From Methanolapillus ohkumae (GTDB taxonomy: Archaea; Halobacteriota; Methanosarcinia; Methanosarcinales; Methanosarcinaceae): 64,000 bases of DNA. Both the position numbers and the translations under genes were made by a program. This document shows, piece by piece, positions 24,517 through 33,675 of this stretch (positions are counted from its first letter, which is position 1; every line of letters begins with the position of its first letter). The stretch is from positions 558,001 through 622,000 of the forward strand of contig NZ_CP131061.1 in NCBI RefSeq assembly GCF_032594355.1, given 5' to 3'. The notes under the pieces are model-generated. The model did not search any database, was not told the DNA's origin, and was given only the letters and a program-made list of their open reading frames with translations.

Positions 24517-24640
24517 ATCATTAATCATGAATTTAAATCGTAAAATATTATCATGTTTAAATCGTAAAACATTATCATGTTTAAATCGTAAAACATTATC
24601 ATGTTTAAATCGTAAAATATTATCATGTTTAAATCGTGAA
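24517..24640. repeat. 24-bp tandem repeat running into the DUF424 gene
   Basis: About five copies of TTTAAATCGTAAAACATTAT plus CATG lie here. The last, degenerate copy supplies the TAA stop (24631-24629) of the DUF424 gene. Confidence 0.85.
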
Positions 24641-24919
24641 GTAAAGAGCGTGTGGAATATCGCCGAAGTAAATCACCGAATCCGGGTCGATGAGCTCGCA
24701 ATCGATTGCACAGGAAACCGATTTTTTTCCGATTAAATTGGCAGTGGTCGCCGACATTAAAAGCCGAGTCACTGTTTCCGCATCCGCTTCATTTCCCTGA
24801 TAAAAGGAGGCAGATACATGAATTTCACATTTCTCATTTTTTAATTTTTGGCCGATTAAATCCCGGTCGCAAACCGCGACCATGAAATTTTTCTCGGACT
24901 TGTAGGTTTTAACATACAT
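24629..24919 (-). CDS. DUF424 family protein
   Basis: 96 residues from ATG 24919 (MYVKTYKSEKNFMVAVCDRD). DLIGQKLKNEKCEIHVSASF and ATTANLIGKKSV are characteristic of the archaeal DUF424 family. The open frame upstream to 25045 is repeat-like and lacks conservation; AGGTCAA precedes the chosen ATG. The gene follows mcm on the same strand at a distance of about 130 bases. A link to translation or replication has been suggested only from neighbourhoods. The C-terminus ends within a tandem repeat. Confidence 0.82.
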   Translation of the reverse strand: MYVKTYKSEKNFMVAVCDRDLIGQKLKNEKCEIHVSASFYQGNEADAETVTRLLMSATTANLIGKKSVSCAIDCELIDPDSVIYFGDIPHALYFTI

Positions 24920-25051
24920 GATTTGACCTGAATGAATTGATTTTGGTTTTGGAAAGAGAAGGTTGATTTTGGTTTTTGGAAAGAGAAGGATGATTTTGGT
25001 TTTGGAATACAAGGATTTCAAACTTTTGAAAATTGCCGGCATCATTGATTT

Positions 25052-27154
25052 TTAATGAATCAGTTTCAAATGATCGACATCCGGCTCGAGAATTTCTCCC
25101 TTTTGCCGCATTTTGTTAAGATTGACATCCAATTCTTCTTTTGTAATTCCGGATTTTTCCGCTTCGGCATAGACTTCTTTTCGGGATGCTTTTCCGCCTT
25201 GCGTACGATCGGAAATGGTTCGGATGATGTCTTTAATTATTCCGATCTTGTCCCGTTGGGATTTGCTGATACCGGATGCGATAATGTCGGCATCCAATTG
25301 ACCGGTGCTCGGGTCAATGCCGACATTTTTGAGACATTCCATCGTGATGTCCGTGGTGCGGATTGCGTCTTCCATCGTAACTTTGTTGCTGAGGCGGACG
25401 CGGGCGCTGGCTTCCGCCAAACGGACCAACGCTTCCAATTGCCGGGCCGTTACCGGAACCGGCGTGTTTTTTCCTTCTCCTTGTTTGCGCAAGCTGGTGT
25501 AAAAATCAATTAAATGAATGCGGGCATCTTCATCCATTACCGGATAAATGTTGCGGCGGGCATAAGCGACATATTTGCGCAGCAAATCCGGCTCAATGTC
25601 CGGATTAATGGAAATCAGTTGAGCGTCAATCATTTCTTGGGTGATGTGCGACGATGACAGATTATTCTTTTGCTGAATCAGTTCTCCCGCATAGTGTGTT
25701 TGGAGAATATGGCCGGCGATTTTGGCATCCATCCGGCTTTCGGGAACGTCGAGGAGAACGAAAATCAAGTCAAAACGGGACAGTAAGGCGGGAGGCATGT
25801 CGATTTGGTCGGCTAAGCTTTCAAACCGGTTGAATCGTCCGTAAACAGGGTTCGCGGCGCCGAGGAGGGCGCACCGGGATTTTAAAGTCGCGATGATGCC
25901 GGCTTTGGCAATGCTGATGGTTTGCTGTTCCATCGCTTCGTGAAGTGCACTTTTGTCTTCGTCGCGCATTTTATCCATTTCGTCAACGGCCGCAATACCC
26001 ATGTCGGCCATGACCAAGGCACCGCCCTCAATTGTCCAGCGCCCGTCCCCGAGTTCGTCACGGACGGCGGCGGCGGTGAGACCGCTTGCGGACGCGCTTT
26101 TTCCGGACGTGAAAACCCCGCGCGGTGACAGCCGGACAATGTAGCGCAACAACTGACTTTTCGCGACACCGGGGTCGCCGACAAGAATTATGTGAATGTC
26201 GCCGCGAACGCGTGAACCGTCCGGGAATGATTTGACAACGCCGGAAAACAGCTGGTACATCAGTGCCCGTTTCACATGTTCGTTTCCGTAAATGGTCGGC
26301 GCGATCGAGCTGACGATTTTCTCGTAAATTTGAGGGTCTTTGGACAGCTTAAGAATTTGGTTTTCTTCTTCAGCGGTGATGTCGAGTTCATCAAATTCCT
26401 GATCAAGGCGCTCAATGGAATTGGCGTCCAGAACCAAATCGTAAAACGTGGATTTTCCTTCCCGAAGTGGGCGTTGGACCGACCGGAGAATTCCGTTGAT
26501 AATGACACGGTCGCCGGGAGAAATGAGTCCGGTTAAATCGTCGGTGAAATTGATCTCGATGCTTTGTGGATTGGAGCCGCCTTTGAGGCTTTCGGGGGAT
26601 TCTTGAATTTGTCCTTTTTGGGAATCGATGAAGTCGGATTGTTCCACAATCAGTTTAAACGGTCCGCGTTTGCCGCAATTTTCATTTTCGCATCCGGAAT
26701 AGGGTTCGTCCATTTTGTTGCCGGGCTGTTCGACAAAGGTGATCGTGTCGCAGCGCATGCATTTAAAAGCCGCTTTCATAATCCGGGGGCGAACGTCGGT
26801 GGCGCGCCGGATCATGCCTTCGACGGCGACGAATTTGGATAAGTGTTTGCTGCGCAAATCCCGAATCGGGATGCGGTTGGGAATATTAACGACGCGGACA
26901 TGCACGTTGTCAAAGCCTTTCGCAAGCGGCAAATCCGCGTCTTTTAAGGCAAATTCGAGCGCCGCAAGAACAGTTTCCGGGTCTTCAATTAAATCCGATG
27001 CAATCGAGCGGTCAAAAATTTCCAAATTATCATAATTCACAATCAGACTGCGTTTGTCCGGATAGTTGTTGGCAAGTTCCAAAACTTCGTCTTGGTAATA
27101 TCTTTTCAGAAAATCTTTGAGTTTTTTATGCCACTTTTCATCCGCGACTGCCAT
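25052..27154 (-). CDS. mcm: replicative DNA helicase MCM
   Basis: 700 residues. N-terminal domain A is followed by a zinc motif CMRC (132-135) and CENENC (155-160) and an OB fold with DLTGLISPGDRVIINGILR. The AAA+ core has Walker A GDPGVAKSQ (326-334), Walker B AAVDEMDKM (388-396) and the arginine finger LLSRFDLIF. A C-terminal winged helix (about 620-700) includes the Lys-rich GGKASRKEVYAEAEKSGITK segment. It unwinds DNA at the replication fork as a hexamer. ATG 27154 is the family start. The nearest gene downstream is DUF424; tRNA-Ser lies upstream on the other strand. Confidence 0.96.
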   Translation of the reverse strand: MAVADEKWHKKLKDFLKRYYQDEVLELANNYPDKRSLIVNYDNLEIFDRSIASDLIEDPETVLAALEFALKDADLPLAKGFDNVHVRVVNIPNRIPIRDLRSKHLSKFVAVEGMIRRATDVRPRIMKAAFKCMRCDTITFVEQPGNKMDEPYSGCENENCGKRGPFKLIVEQSDFIDSQKGQIQESPESLKGGSNPQSIEINFTDDLTGLISPGDRVIINGILRSVQRPLREGKSTFYDLVLDANSIERLDQEFDELDITAEEENQILKLSKDPQIYEKIVSSIAPTIYGNEHVKRALMYQLFSGVVKSFPDGSRVRGDIHIILVGDPGVAKSQLLRYIVRLSPRGVFTSGKSASASGLTAAAVRDELGDGRWTIEGGALVMADMGIAAVDEMDKMRDEDKSALHEAMEQQTISIAKAGIIATLKSRCALLGAANPVYGRFNRFESLADQIDMPPALLSRFDLIFVLLDVPESRMDAKIAGHILQTHYAGELIQQKNNLSSSHITQEMIDAQLISINPDIEPDLLRKYVAYARRNIYPVMDEDARIHLIDFYTSLRKQGEGKNTPVPVTARQLEALVRLAEASARVRLSNKVTMEDAIRTTDITMECLKNVGIDPSTGQLDADIIASGISKSQRDKIGIIKDIIRTISDRTQGGKASRKEVYAEAEKSGITKEELDVNLNKMRQKGEILEPDVDHLKLIH

Positions 27155-27617
27155 ATTTTCACCAAAAAACGAATTGATGTGAATTGAAAACGGTTGATAA
27201 ATTTGAAATTGATAAATCGGAGATTGATAAATTGAAATGTCAAGATATTTAATTAAAATTAGAAATATAAATTCTGCAAAAATGTAAAGTATGAAAGTTC
27301 AAACCCTTTGATAAATCTTTTTAGATAATCTTCAAACAGATATTTGTCTTGTAAATAAATTTGAAAATATATTATAATTCAGAAATTTCAGATTAAAACT
27401 CAAAAAAATCAAACTCAAAACTCAAAACTCAAAACTCAAACCAAACCAAACCAAACCAAACTCAAAACTCAAAAACTCAAATCAAGACTTTAAAAAATTC
27501 AGGAGTTTATAAATGATTTCAAAAAAACAGTGTTTTGAAGTATAAATTATTTATATGAAAAACGGTATTTCAACGGACAAGTTGAATTCTTTCTTGTAAA
27601 AATTCATTCATCAACGT
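27155..27617. other. AT-rich gap between mcm and tRNA-Ser
   Basis: The gap holds an imperfect repeat of AACTCAAA and CAAACCAAAC words at about 27400-27485. A palindromic TATA-like stretch, TATAAATTATTTATAT, lies at 27541-27556, about 62 bases before the tRNA. No gene is seen. Confidence 0.45.
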
Positions 27618-27700
27618 GCCCGGTTAGTCTAGCGGTAAGGCGGTGGTCTCGAAAACCACTTCTTCTTCGAAGAGCGCAAGTTCAAATCCTGCATCGGGCG
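27618..27700 (+). tRNA. tRNA-Ser, anticodon CGA
   Basis: Acceptor arms GCCCGGT and ATCGGGC pair, with one G-T wobble. The D-stem is short. The anticodon stem GTGGT/ACCAC surrounds loop CTCGAAA with anticodon CGA at 27650-27652. The long variable arm (TCTTC/GAAGA with a TTC loop) identifies a class II tRNA. The T-arm has GTTCAAAT, with one A-C mismatch in the stem. The discriminator is G, as required for serine. CCA is not encoded and there is no intron. It decodes UCG codons. Confidence 0.95.
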
Positions 27701-27833
27701 CTTCATTTTTATTTTTTAAAAATTACATTTGATTTTGTTGTTTTTTAAAATTTGCACTTCAAAATTTGTTTTTTTGAATAATCCCGGGTTTTGTTCTTTT
27801 TTTGCCGCGTTTGCTTGCTCTATCTCAGAATTG

Positions 27834-28352
27834 CCGCGACTATTTACTGTTTTTAGGTTTGCTGCGTCTGTTTACTGTTTTTAGGTTTGCTGCGTCTGTT
27901 TACTTTTTTAGCATTGCTGCGTCTGTTTACTTTTTTAGCATTGCTGCGTCTGTTTACTGTTTTTAGCATTGCTGCGTCTGTTTACTGTTTTAGCATTGCT
28001 GTGTCTGTTTACTGTTTTTAGCATTGCTGCGTCTGTTTACTGTTTTTAGCATTGCTGTGTCTGTTTACTGTTTTTAGCATTGCTGCGTCTGTTTACTGTT
28101 TTTAGCATTGCTGCGTCTGTTTACTTTTTTAGAATTGCTGCGTCTGTATATTATTCCGAAGATGTGACTTTCTACGCCCTATCTTTTCCGGATTAACAAT
28201 CCGAAAAATTCGGACGCGGAAACGCGTCCGAATTTTCGGGAGGCTTTTTTTGGATTGGAATAAAATAAGCTGGTTGTTGCTGTTTATTGTTTGTTGCTGT
28301 TTATTGTCATCGTTTTATTTTTTGTGCCGTCGCCCGCATTATCGCATCAACT
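27834..28352. repeat. composite intergenic element C (28-bp array, hairpin, GC-rich core)
   Basis: About eleven copies of a 28-bp unit GCTGCGTCTGTTTACTGTTT plus TTAGCATT run from about 27834 to 28150. A hairpin lies at 28201-28239 (AATTCGGACGCG with CGCGTCCGAATT around GAAA, extended with one bulge). Two further TTGCTGTTTATTG words follow near 28270. Last is a core-like GTGCCGTCGCCCGCATTATC at 28324-28351. The same parts occur in elements A and B. Confidence 0.7.
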
Positions 28353-28514
28353 TTTAATTTTTCCGTCAATCCGGCCTATTCTTTAAAAAATGTATGAATT
28401 CGTTCATTTTTTTCCGATATTTTCCACTAAATTTATATCTCATTCCTTTCATTAACTCTCCAATTTAGAATAATTTTGAAATATTCAATCATATTTGCCA
28501 TCAAAGGGAATATT

Positions 28515-29438
28515 ATGCAGCCGCTACATCATATTATTTCAACCCGGGAATATTCTCGGGAAATGCTCGATGAGATTTTGGAAACGGCGGAAAAATTAGA
28601 ACCGATCGCCCGAGGCGAAAGAACATCCAAAATCTTAGACGGCAAAGTTTTAGCGCTTCTTTTTTTCGAACCCAGCACAAGGACCCGCATGTCTTTTGAA
28701 ACCGCAATGATTCGCCTCGGCGGACAAATCATCAACATGGGGTCGGTCGAAGCCAGTTCCATTGCCAAAGGCGAATCGTTGGCCGACACCATCCGCGTCG
28801 TTTCCCGCTACGCCGACGCGGTTGTCTTGCGCCACCCGCACGAAGGCGCGGCTCTGATGGCTTCCGAATTCTCTTCGTCTCCCATTATTAACGGCGGAGA
28901 CGGCGCCGGCCACCACCCAACCCAAACCCTTCTTGACCTGTACACGATCAAACGCGAAAGCAGCCTTGACCATCTCAACATCGCGCTTGCCGGCGATTTA
29001 AAATACGGGCGAACCGTACACTCCCTTTGCTATGCGCTGTCCCGTTACGGCGCCAAAATCAATCTGGTGTCGCCCCCCGAACTCGAACTTCCCAAACGCA
29101 TGATCGACGACCTCAAAAACCGTAACATCAAAATTCATGTCACCCACGCCATGGAAGACGTGATTGAAGAGGTGGATGTCCTCTACATGACCCGCATCCA
29201 AAAAGAACGGTTCCCGGATCCCGCGGAATTCAACCGCGTCTCCAACAGCATGCGTATTACCGAAGAACTTATCCGAAATTGCAAACCCAATCTTAAAATT
29301 ATGCATCCGCTTCCCCGCGTGAATGAAATCGCGCCCGGTGTTGATAAAACCCCGCACGCCGCTTACTTTAAGCAAGCGTTTTACGGAATTCCGGTTCGAA
29401 TGGCGATTTTGTGCAAAGTTTTGGGGGTGGACATATGA
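28515..29438 (+). CDS. pyrB: aspartate carbamoyltransferase catalytic subunit
   Basis: 307 residues. Carbamoyl-phosphate binding is marked by FEPSTRTRMSFE (52-63). GDGAGHHPTQTLLDLYTI and HPLPRVNEIAP complete the family signature. It catalyses the first committed step of pyrimidine synthesis in the cytoplasm. The frame is open upstream to 28476, but ATG at 28515 has AAAGGGA upstream and is the family start. Its TGA overlaps the ATG of pyrI (ATGA, 29435-29438), so the two are made together. Confidence 0.95.
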   Translation: MQPLHHIISTREYSREMLDEILETAEKLEPIARGERTSKILDGKVLALLFFEPSTRTRMSFETAMIRLGGQIINMGSVEASSIAKGESLADTIRVVSRYADAVVLRHPHEGAALMASEFSSSPIINGGDGAGHHPTQTLLDLYTIKRESSLDHLNIALAGDLKYGRTVHSLCYALSRYGAKINLVSPPELELPKRMIDDLKNRNIKIHVTHAMEDVIEEVDVLYMTRIQKERFPDPAEFNRVSNSMRITEELIRNCKPNLKIMHPLPRVNEIAPGVDKTPHAAYFKQAFYGIPVRMAILCKVLGVDI

Positions 29439-29956
29439 GCTCAACACCGGAAAAAAATGAAAAATCCACCATTCGTTCCAAAAAACTCGGGGACAAAAAC
29501 GACTTGCGTATCAAAGCGATTGAAAACGGAACGGTGATTGACCACATCACCCCCGGGCAAGCGCTCAATGTTTTACGGATTATCAGCGTCGGCGAAAATT
29601 TTAAAAACACGGTCAGTATCGTCATGAATGCCGGCGGCGCTCGCGGAGACAAAGATGTCGTCAAAATCGAAGGAAAAGAATTGACGGAAAAAGAAGTGGC
29701 AGCCATTTCCCTTCTGTCGCCCAAAGCCACCGTCAATATCATCCGCAATTTTGAAGTGATTGAAAAAAAGCAAGTGGCAATCCCGCAATGCGTTCACGGA
29801 ATTCTCAAATGTGTCAACCCAAATTGCATTTCCAATAGTAAAGAGCCGATCGACTCCCGCTTTATCGTCAAAGAGTGCAAAAACGGCGCCATTCACCTCC
29901 GATGCGCGTATTGTGAAAGCGTGATGACGGAAAATTTCATCAAAAACATTATTTGA
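29435..29956 (+). CDS. pyrI: aspartate carbamoyltransferase regulatory subunit
   Basis: 173 residues. The N-terminal allosteric domain contains LRIKAIENGTVIDHITPGQA, the nucleotide-binding region. The C-terminal zinc domain contains CVNPNCISN and CAYCESVM (four cysteines), which contacts PyrB. It makes the enzyme respond to CTP and ATP. The first about 20 residues are Lys/Ser-rich and longer than in most homologues. A GTG at 29411 inside pyrB is an alternative start, but the ATG overlapping the pyrB stop is preferred. Confidence 0.94.
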   Translation: MSSTPEKNEKSTIRSKKLGDKNDLRIKAIENGTVIDHITPGQALNVLRIISVGENFKNTVSIVMNAGGARGDKDVVKIEGKELTEKEVAAISLLSPKATVNIIRNFEVIEKKQVAIPQCVHGILKCVNPNCISNSKEPIDSRFIVKECKNGAIHLRCAYCESVMTENFIKNII

Positions 29957-30069
29957 AGAACCGTTCTTGGAAACAAATTTGAAGAACCGTTTTTGGGTAA
30001 AATATTTGAAAGGATTGAATAATTTATCCATCCTCTCTTTTTTTGAATTTTTCGGCTTTTTAGTTTTTT

Positions 30070-31026
30070 TCAAGTCATCTTTTCGCCGTCGATTTCTAAA
30101 ACCGATTGCATCGGATCAATGAACAAGACTTCTTTGCCGTCCATGTACATTCGAACCGTTCCGCCCGACTCGGAAACAATCACCGCGATTGCGATGGTGT
30201 CCCGGGTAATGGATGCCGATGACAAATGGCGGGTTCCAAGACCCTTTTCCAGGCTTAAATCCCGGGTGTCCACATCCAAATACCGGCCGGCTGCCAATAT
30301 TTTTCCGGTGGCGGATACGATAAAAACACCATCCAGCTGCGAAAATCCCATAACGGATTCCCAGTTGTCCCGTCGATTGATATTTGTTTCTTCCGTGTCT
30401 TGTGACCTGTAGGGATTTAAAATCATCTGATGAGAACGGTTCATCACTTCCTCTTCGTCCCCGATAATAAACGCGGTTCCGACTTTTTTGCCTTCTCTGC
30501 CCTTTGTTGCGATTCCGAGAGACAAGTGAAGAACACTGCGCAAAGTTTCAGGCGACACCCGCTTCTCACATTCACGAAGCAAGCGGATCGTTCCGCTTTC
30601 CGCCATGTTGTGAACCACAATGGAATAAGATTCATGGAAATGAACAATACCGATGACGACTCCCAGATTAATGCTTCCCAATGCGTATTCAATCGCGGCG
30701 GCGGTTTGAAGCATGGATGTGTTTCCTTCTGCTTCTCGCGTCAGGTTTTTTGCCATTTCCCGGATGTGGGACGGATCGTCCTGCTTCATAAAAGAAAGCT
30801 TCTCAATTACGGTTTTTAAATGAAGGGAAATGTTAATGACCGGGATTTGAGGCGGCATATTTTCCAGGCTCAAATCTCCAAACACGAAAACAGCCACCGC
30901 TCCGAGAGATTGCGCCAGAGACGCCGCAGATTTTTCAACCTGGTCTCGGCATGACTCGGCAATCGCCGCCGAGTTTTTTGTGGAATGTGCTTCCTGTTCC
31001 ATTGAGATTTCCATATCTATCCGCAT
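30070..31026 (-). CDS. dacZ: diadenylate cyclase (DacZ-type)
   Basis: 318 residues. The N-terminal about 190 residues form an archaeal-specific region. The C-terminal DAC domain has GFSQLDGVFIVSATGKILAA and GLGTRHLSSASITRDT, which correspond to the DGA and RHR motifs (here DGV and RHL). The product, c-di-AMP, is essential for osmotic and potassium control in euryarchaea that make it. Start candidates are ATG 31026, 31014 and 31002. A TATA-like stretch centred near 31056 on the minus strand would place transcription start at about 31030, favouring 31026 and a leaderless message. Confidence 0.85.
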   Translation of the reverse strand: MRIDMEISMEQEAHSTKNSAAIAESCRDQVEKSAASLAQSLGAVAVFVFGDLSLENMPPQIPVINISLHLKTVIEKLSFMKQDDPSHIREMAKNLTREAEGNTSMLQTAAAIEYALGSINLGVVIGIVHFHESYSIVVHNMAESGTIRLLRECEKRVSPETLRSVLHLSLGIATKGREGKKVGTAFIIGDEEEVMNRSHQMILNPYRSQDTEETNINRRDNWESVMGFSQLDGVFIVSATGKILAAGRYLDVDTRDLSLEKGLGTRHLSSASITRDTIAIAVIVSESGGTVRMYMDGKEVLFIDPMQSVLEIDGEKMT

Positions 31027-31757
31027 CGATTTTAAATTTTTGCTGATCGCTCTTTTTTTAAAATACGCGCACTATCCGGGCATTATTAAAAAATTTAAAG
31101 GCGCAAAAACGCGTTTTTTTAAAAAAACACGAAAAAATTTCAATATTTTTAAATGTATTGGATGATAATTTCTGATTTATTTTTCAAATTTTAATGCATT
31201 TTCATAATATTTTAATGCATTTTTTATACGCTTTTATACATTTCAATACATTCTATGATATTTTTAAAAGATTTACGCAGGATACCCTCTAAATCTTGGT
31301 TGATGTATAGAACAATTTTATTTTATAAATACTTTGTAGTGGCTTTTGAAATTTTTCGGTATCTGTCTCATCGGATGTATCGACAATTTAAGAAGATTTA
31401 TCGACAATAGACTAAAATATATTGAATCTTATAAAATTAATCATCTTTGAATATTTTATATATTTAAAAAAATGATTCGAATTGTTTTTTTAAAAACTGT
31501 TTTAGTCATTTCAATGATCTATTAAATAGGTTTGAAATAAAGTCGGACAATGATTCACAAACCCGAAAAAAAATCTGTTTCAAAAAGAAAAGGATTAATA
31601 AGATTTCGGAGTATTGGTGTTACAAAAATTGAATTGTTTTTCCAATAACAACATAAAACATAAAACATAAATTATAAATCACTGAAAAAATGAAAATATG
31701 TTTCTTGCGGATGATTTTTATATTTCATTTATATTTTATTAAAAACCGGTGCGAATT
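31027..31757. other. 730-bp very AT-rich gap between dacZ and rfcS
   Basis: This is the longest stretch in the window without a gene or an obvious tandem array. It contains many TTTTAATGCATTTT and TATACATTTCAATACATT type words near 31190-31255. TTATCGACAATA and TATCGACAAT copies occur near 31376-31408. No ORF, tRNA-like or GC-rich structured segment was found. The rfcS TATA box is at its right end and the dacZ TATA-like site at its left end. Confidence 0.5.
31728..31735 (+). promoter_or_regulatory. TATA box of rfcS
   Basis: TTTATATT about 26 bases upstream of ATG 31758 predicts a transcript that starts at or next to the start codon. No Shine-Dalgarno is present, consistent with a leaderless mRNA. 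Confidence 0.45.
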
Positions 31758-32711
31758 ATGAGAGAGGAGATTTGGATTGAAAAATACCGCCCGATGAAGT
31801 TAGGCGACATTTTCGGTCAGGAAGAAACGGTCGGCCGTTTGCAATCTTATGTAAAATCCGGCAATTTGCCGCATTTGTTATTTACAGGTCCACCGGGTGT
31901 CGGAAAAACCGCGTCAGCGGTTTCCATTGCCCGGGAAATGTTTGGTGAATATTGGAATGAAAATTTTACGGAACTCAATGCGTCGGATGAACGCGGAATT
32001 GATGTGGTCCGCAACAAAATTAAAACATTTGCCAAGACGGCGCCGATTGGAAATGCTGCTTTTAAAATCATATTTCTCGATGAAGCGGATGCGTTGACAT
32101 CGGACGCTCAATCGGCGCTGCGCCGGACCATGGAACGCTACAGTGGGAATTGCCGTTTTATTCTCTCTTGTAACTATTCCTCCAAAATCATTGAGCCGAT
32201 CCAGTCCCGGTGTGCTGTCTACCGGTTCAAAAGTTTGTCGGACGAAGCCGTCTTTCAAAGATTGAAGTTCATTGCCGAATCGGAAAATTTAAACGTTACG
32301 GACGATGGGCTCAACGCGCTTGTGTATGTCGCGCGGGGCGATATGAGAAAAGCCGTCAATTCCATTCAAGCGGCTGCTTTTATCCAAAAAGATATTGATC
32401 GGGAAACCATTTACAAAATTACCGCCACCGCTCACCCGGAGGAAATCCAAGATTTGGTCACCACCGCCCTCTTGGGAAAATTCAAGGAAGCGCGGGAAAA
32501 GTTATCCAAACTTGTTTTTGACCAAGGGCTGTCGGCGGATGATGTCATCGGCCAAATATACCGTTCTCTTTTTAAATTGAATTTGTCGGACACCGAAATG
32601 ATTCAAATGGTGGATGCCGTCGGTGAAATTGATTTTCGAATCGCGGAAGGTGCGAATGAGAAAATACAATTAGAAGCGTTGATTGCTCATTTCGCCTTGC
32701 TGCGCAAATAA
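31758..32711 (+). CDS. rfcS: replication factor C small subunit
   Basis: 317 residues from ATG 31758 (a GTG nine bases upstream is possible). AAA+ clamp-loader ATPase: WIEKYRP opening, Walker A GPPGVGKT (44-51), Walker B FLDEAD (106-111), ALRRTME sensor 1 region, SRC motif in IEPIQSRCAVYRF, and sensor 2 ARGDMRKAVN. With the large subunit it loads PCNA onto DNA. A C-terminal collar domain (about 225-317) is present and the length is normal. It stands alone. Confidence 0.95.
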   Translation: MREEIWIEKYRPMKLGDIFGQEETVGRLQSYVKSGNLPHLLFTGPPGVGKTASAVSIAREMFGEYWNENFTELNASDERGIDVVRNKIKTFAKTAPIGNAAFKIIFLDEADALTSDAQSALRRTMERYSGNCRFILSCNYSSKIIEPIQSRCAVYRFKSLSDEAVFQRLKFIAESENLNVTDDGLNALVYVARGDMRKAVNSIQAAAFIQKDIDRETIYKITATAHPEEIQDLVTTALLGKFKEAREKLSKLVFDQGLSADDVIGQIYRSLFKLNLSDTEMIQMVDAVGEIDFRIAEGANEKIQLEALIAHFALLRK

Positions 32712-32724
32712 ATAATTGTCAGAT

Positions 32725-32810
32725 TCAAAATAAAATAAAACAAAACAAAATAAAACAAAACAAAATAAAACAAAATAAAACAAAATAAAATAAAATAAAA
32801 TAAAAAATTC
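32725..32810. repeat. AAAACAAAATAAAACA low-complexity repeat
   Basis: A 10-bp AATAAAACAA/AACAAAATAA repeat fills the gap between rfcS and the COG2426 gene. Confidence 0.75.
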
Positions 32811-32851
32811 AAAAATAAACCTTAAATAAATATAAAAACAGGACGAATAAG

Positions 32852-33379
32852 ATGGATTTTTCCGGATATGTTATTGATTTGCTGGTCGGCGTTCCTTCAT
32901 GGCTGGTGGTGACTTTTCTTGCGGCTCTTCCGATTGTGGAACTTCGCGGGTCGATTCCGGTCGGCATCGGCGTGTACGGCATGAATCCGTTGGTTGTTTT
33001 TATTCTTTCTGTCATTGGGAACATGCTTCCGGTTGCTGTCATTTTTTATTTCCTGGAACCCGTTTCCGAGTTTTTATCCAAGCACAGCCGCTTATTTGCG
33101 AATTTTTTTGATTTTCTCTACAAACGTGCCGAAAAGAAAGGACAGGACAAAATGGAACGCTACAAAGACTTTGCGCTCATGATGTTTGTTGCCATTCCGC
33201 TGCCGCTCACCGGCGCCTGGGTCGGAACGGTCGCAGCGCTGGTCTTTAAAATTCCGTTTAAGAATGCGTTTATTTCTATTCTTCTTGGCGTCATCATCGC
33301 AGGAATTATTGTGACCGTTTTGACACTGACCGGCGTTCAAATTTGGGACATTGCGCGCAATTTCATATCCGGCTCTTGA
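32852..33379 (+). CDS. COG2426 small multidrug-export-type membrane protein
   Basis: 175 residues with four to five transmembrane helices. ALPIVELRGSIPVGIGVYGM and AIPLPLTGAWVGTVAALVF are the two conserved amphipathic repeats of the Sm_multidrug_ex family (PF06695). The two-fold motif (P-x-x-E-x-R-G and P-x-P-x-T-G-A) resembles DedA-like re-entrant loops. The family name implies drug export, but experimental support is thin. ATG has AGGAC upstream. Confidence 0.85.
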   Translation: MDFSGYVIDLLVGVPSWLVVTFLAALPIVELRGSIPVGIGVYGMNPLVVFILSVIGNMLPVAVIFYFLEPVSEFLSKHSRLFANFFDFLYKRAEKKGQDKMERYKDFALMMFVAIPLPLTGAWVGTVAALVFKIPFKNAFISILLGVIIAGIIVTVLTLTGVQIWDIARNFISGS

Positions 33380-33399
33380 TATCACTCGGTCACAAATCA

Positions 33400-33605
33400 T
33401 GAATCCCTTATCACAAATCTTATCACAAATCTTATCACAAATCTTATCACGAATCTTATCACGAATCCTTCACGAATCCTTCACGAATCTTATCACGAAT
33501 CTTATCACGAATCCTTCACGAATCCTTCACGAATCTTATCACGAATCTTATCACGAATCCTTCACGAATCTTATCACGAATCCTTCACGAATCTTATCAC
33601 TAATC
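33400..33605. repeat. ATCTTATCACGA/ATCCTTCACGA tandem repeat
   Basis: Two related words, AATCTTATCACG (12 bp) and AATCCTTCACG (11 bp), alternate about 17 times between the COG2426 gene and the methyltransferase. The leftmost copies read ATCTTATCACAA. All ORFs across it are artefacts. Confidence 0.9.
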
Positions 33606-33675
33606 TCAAATTGAAAAAAATATCACATTGAAACGTCACAAAAAAGAAAAGTTTTCCAAAAACGGAGGAAAAAGC

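Noticed and set aside
27541..27556. TATA-like palindrome as promoter of tRNA-Ser
   Set aside because: It lies about 62 bases upstream, too far for the usual 25-base spacing unless the tRNA has a long leader; left unassigned.
27834..28150. Possible CRISPR array
   Set aside because: The 28-bp units are contiguous, with only small T-run differences and no spacers.
31027..31757. Replication origin
   Set aside because: AT-richness and repeated words alone are not enough; no origin-recognition box or cdc6/orc1 gene is seen, so it is only listed as a low-interest finding.
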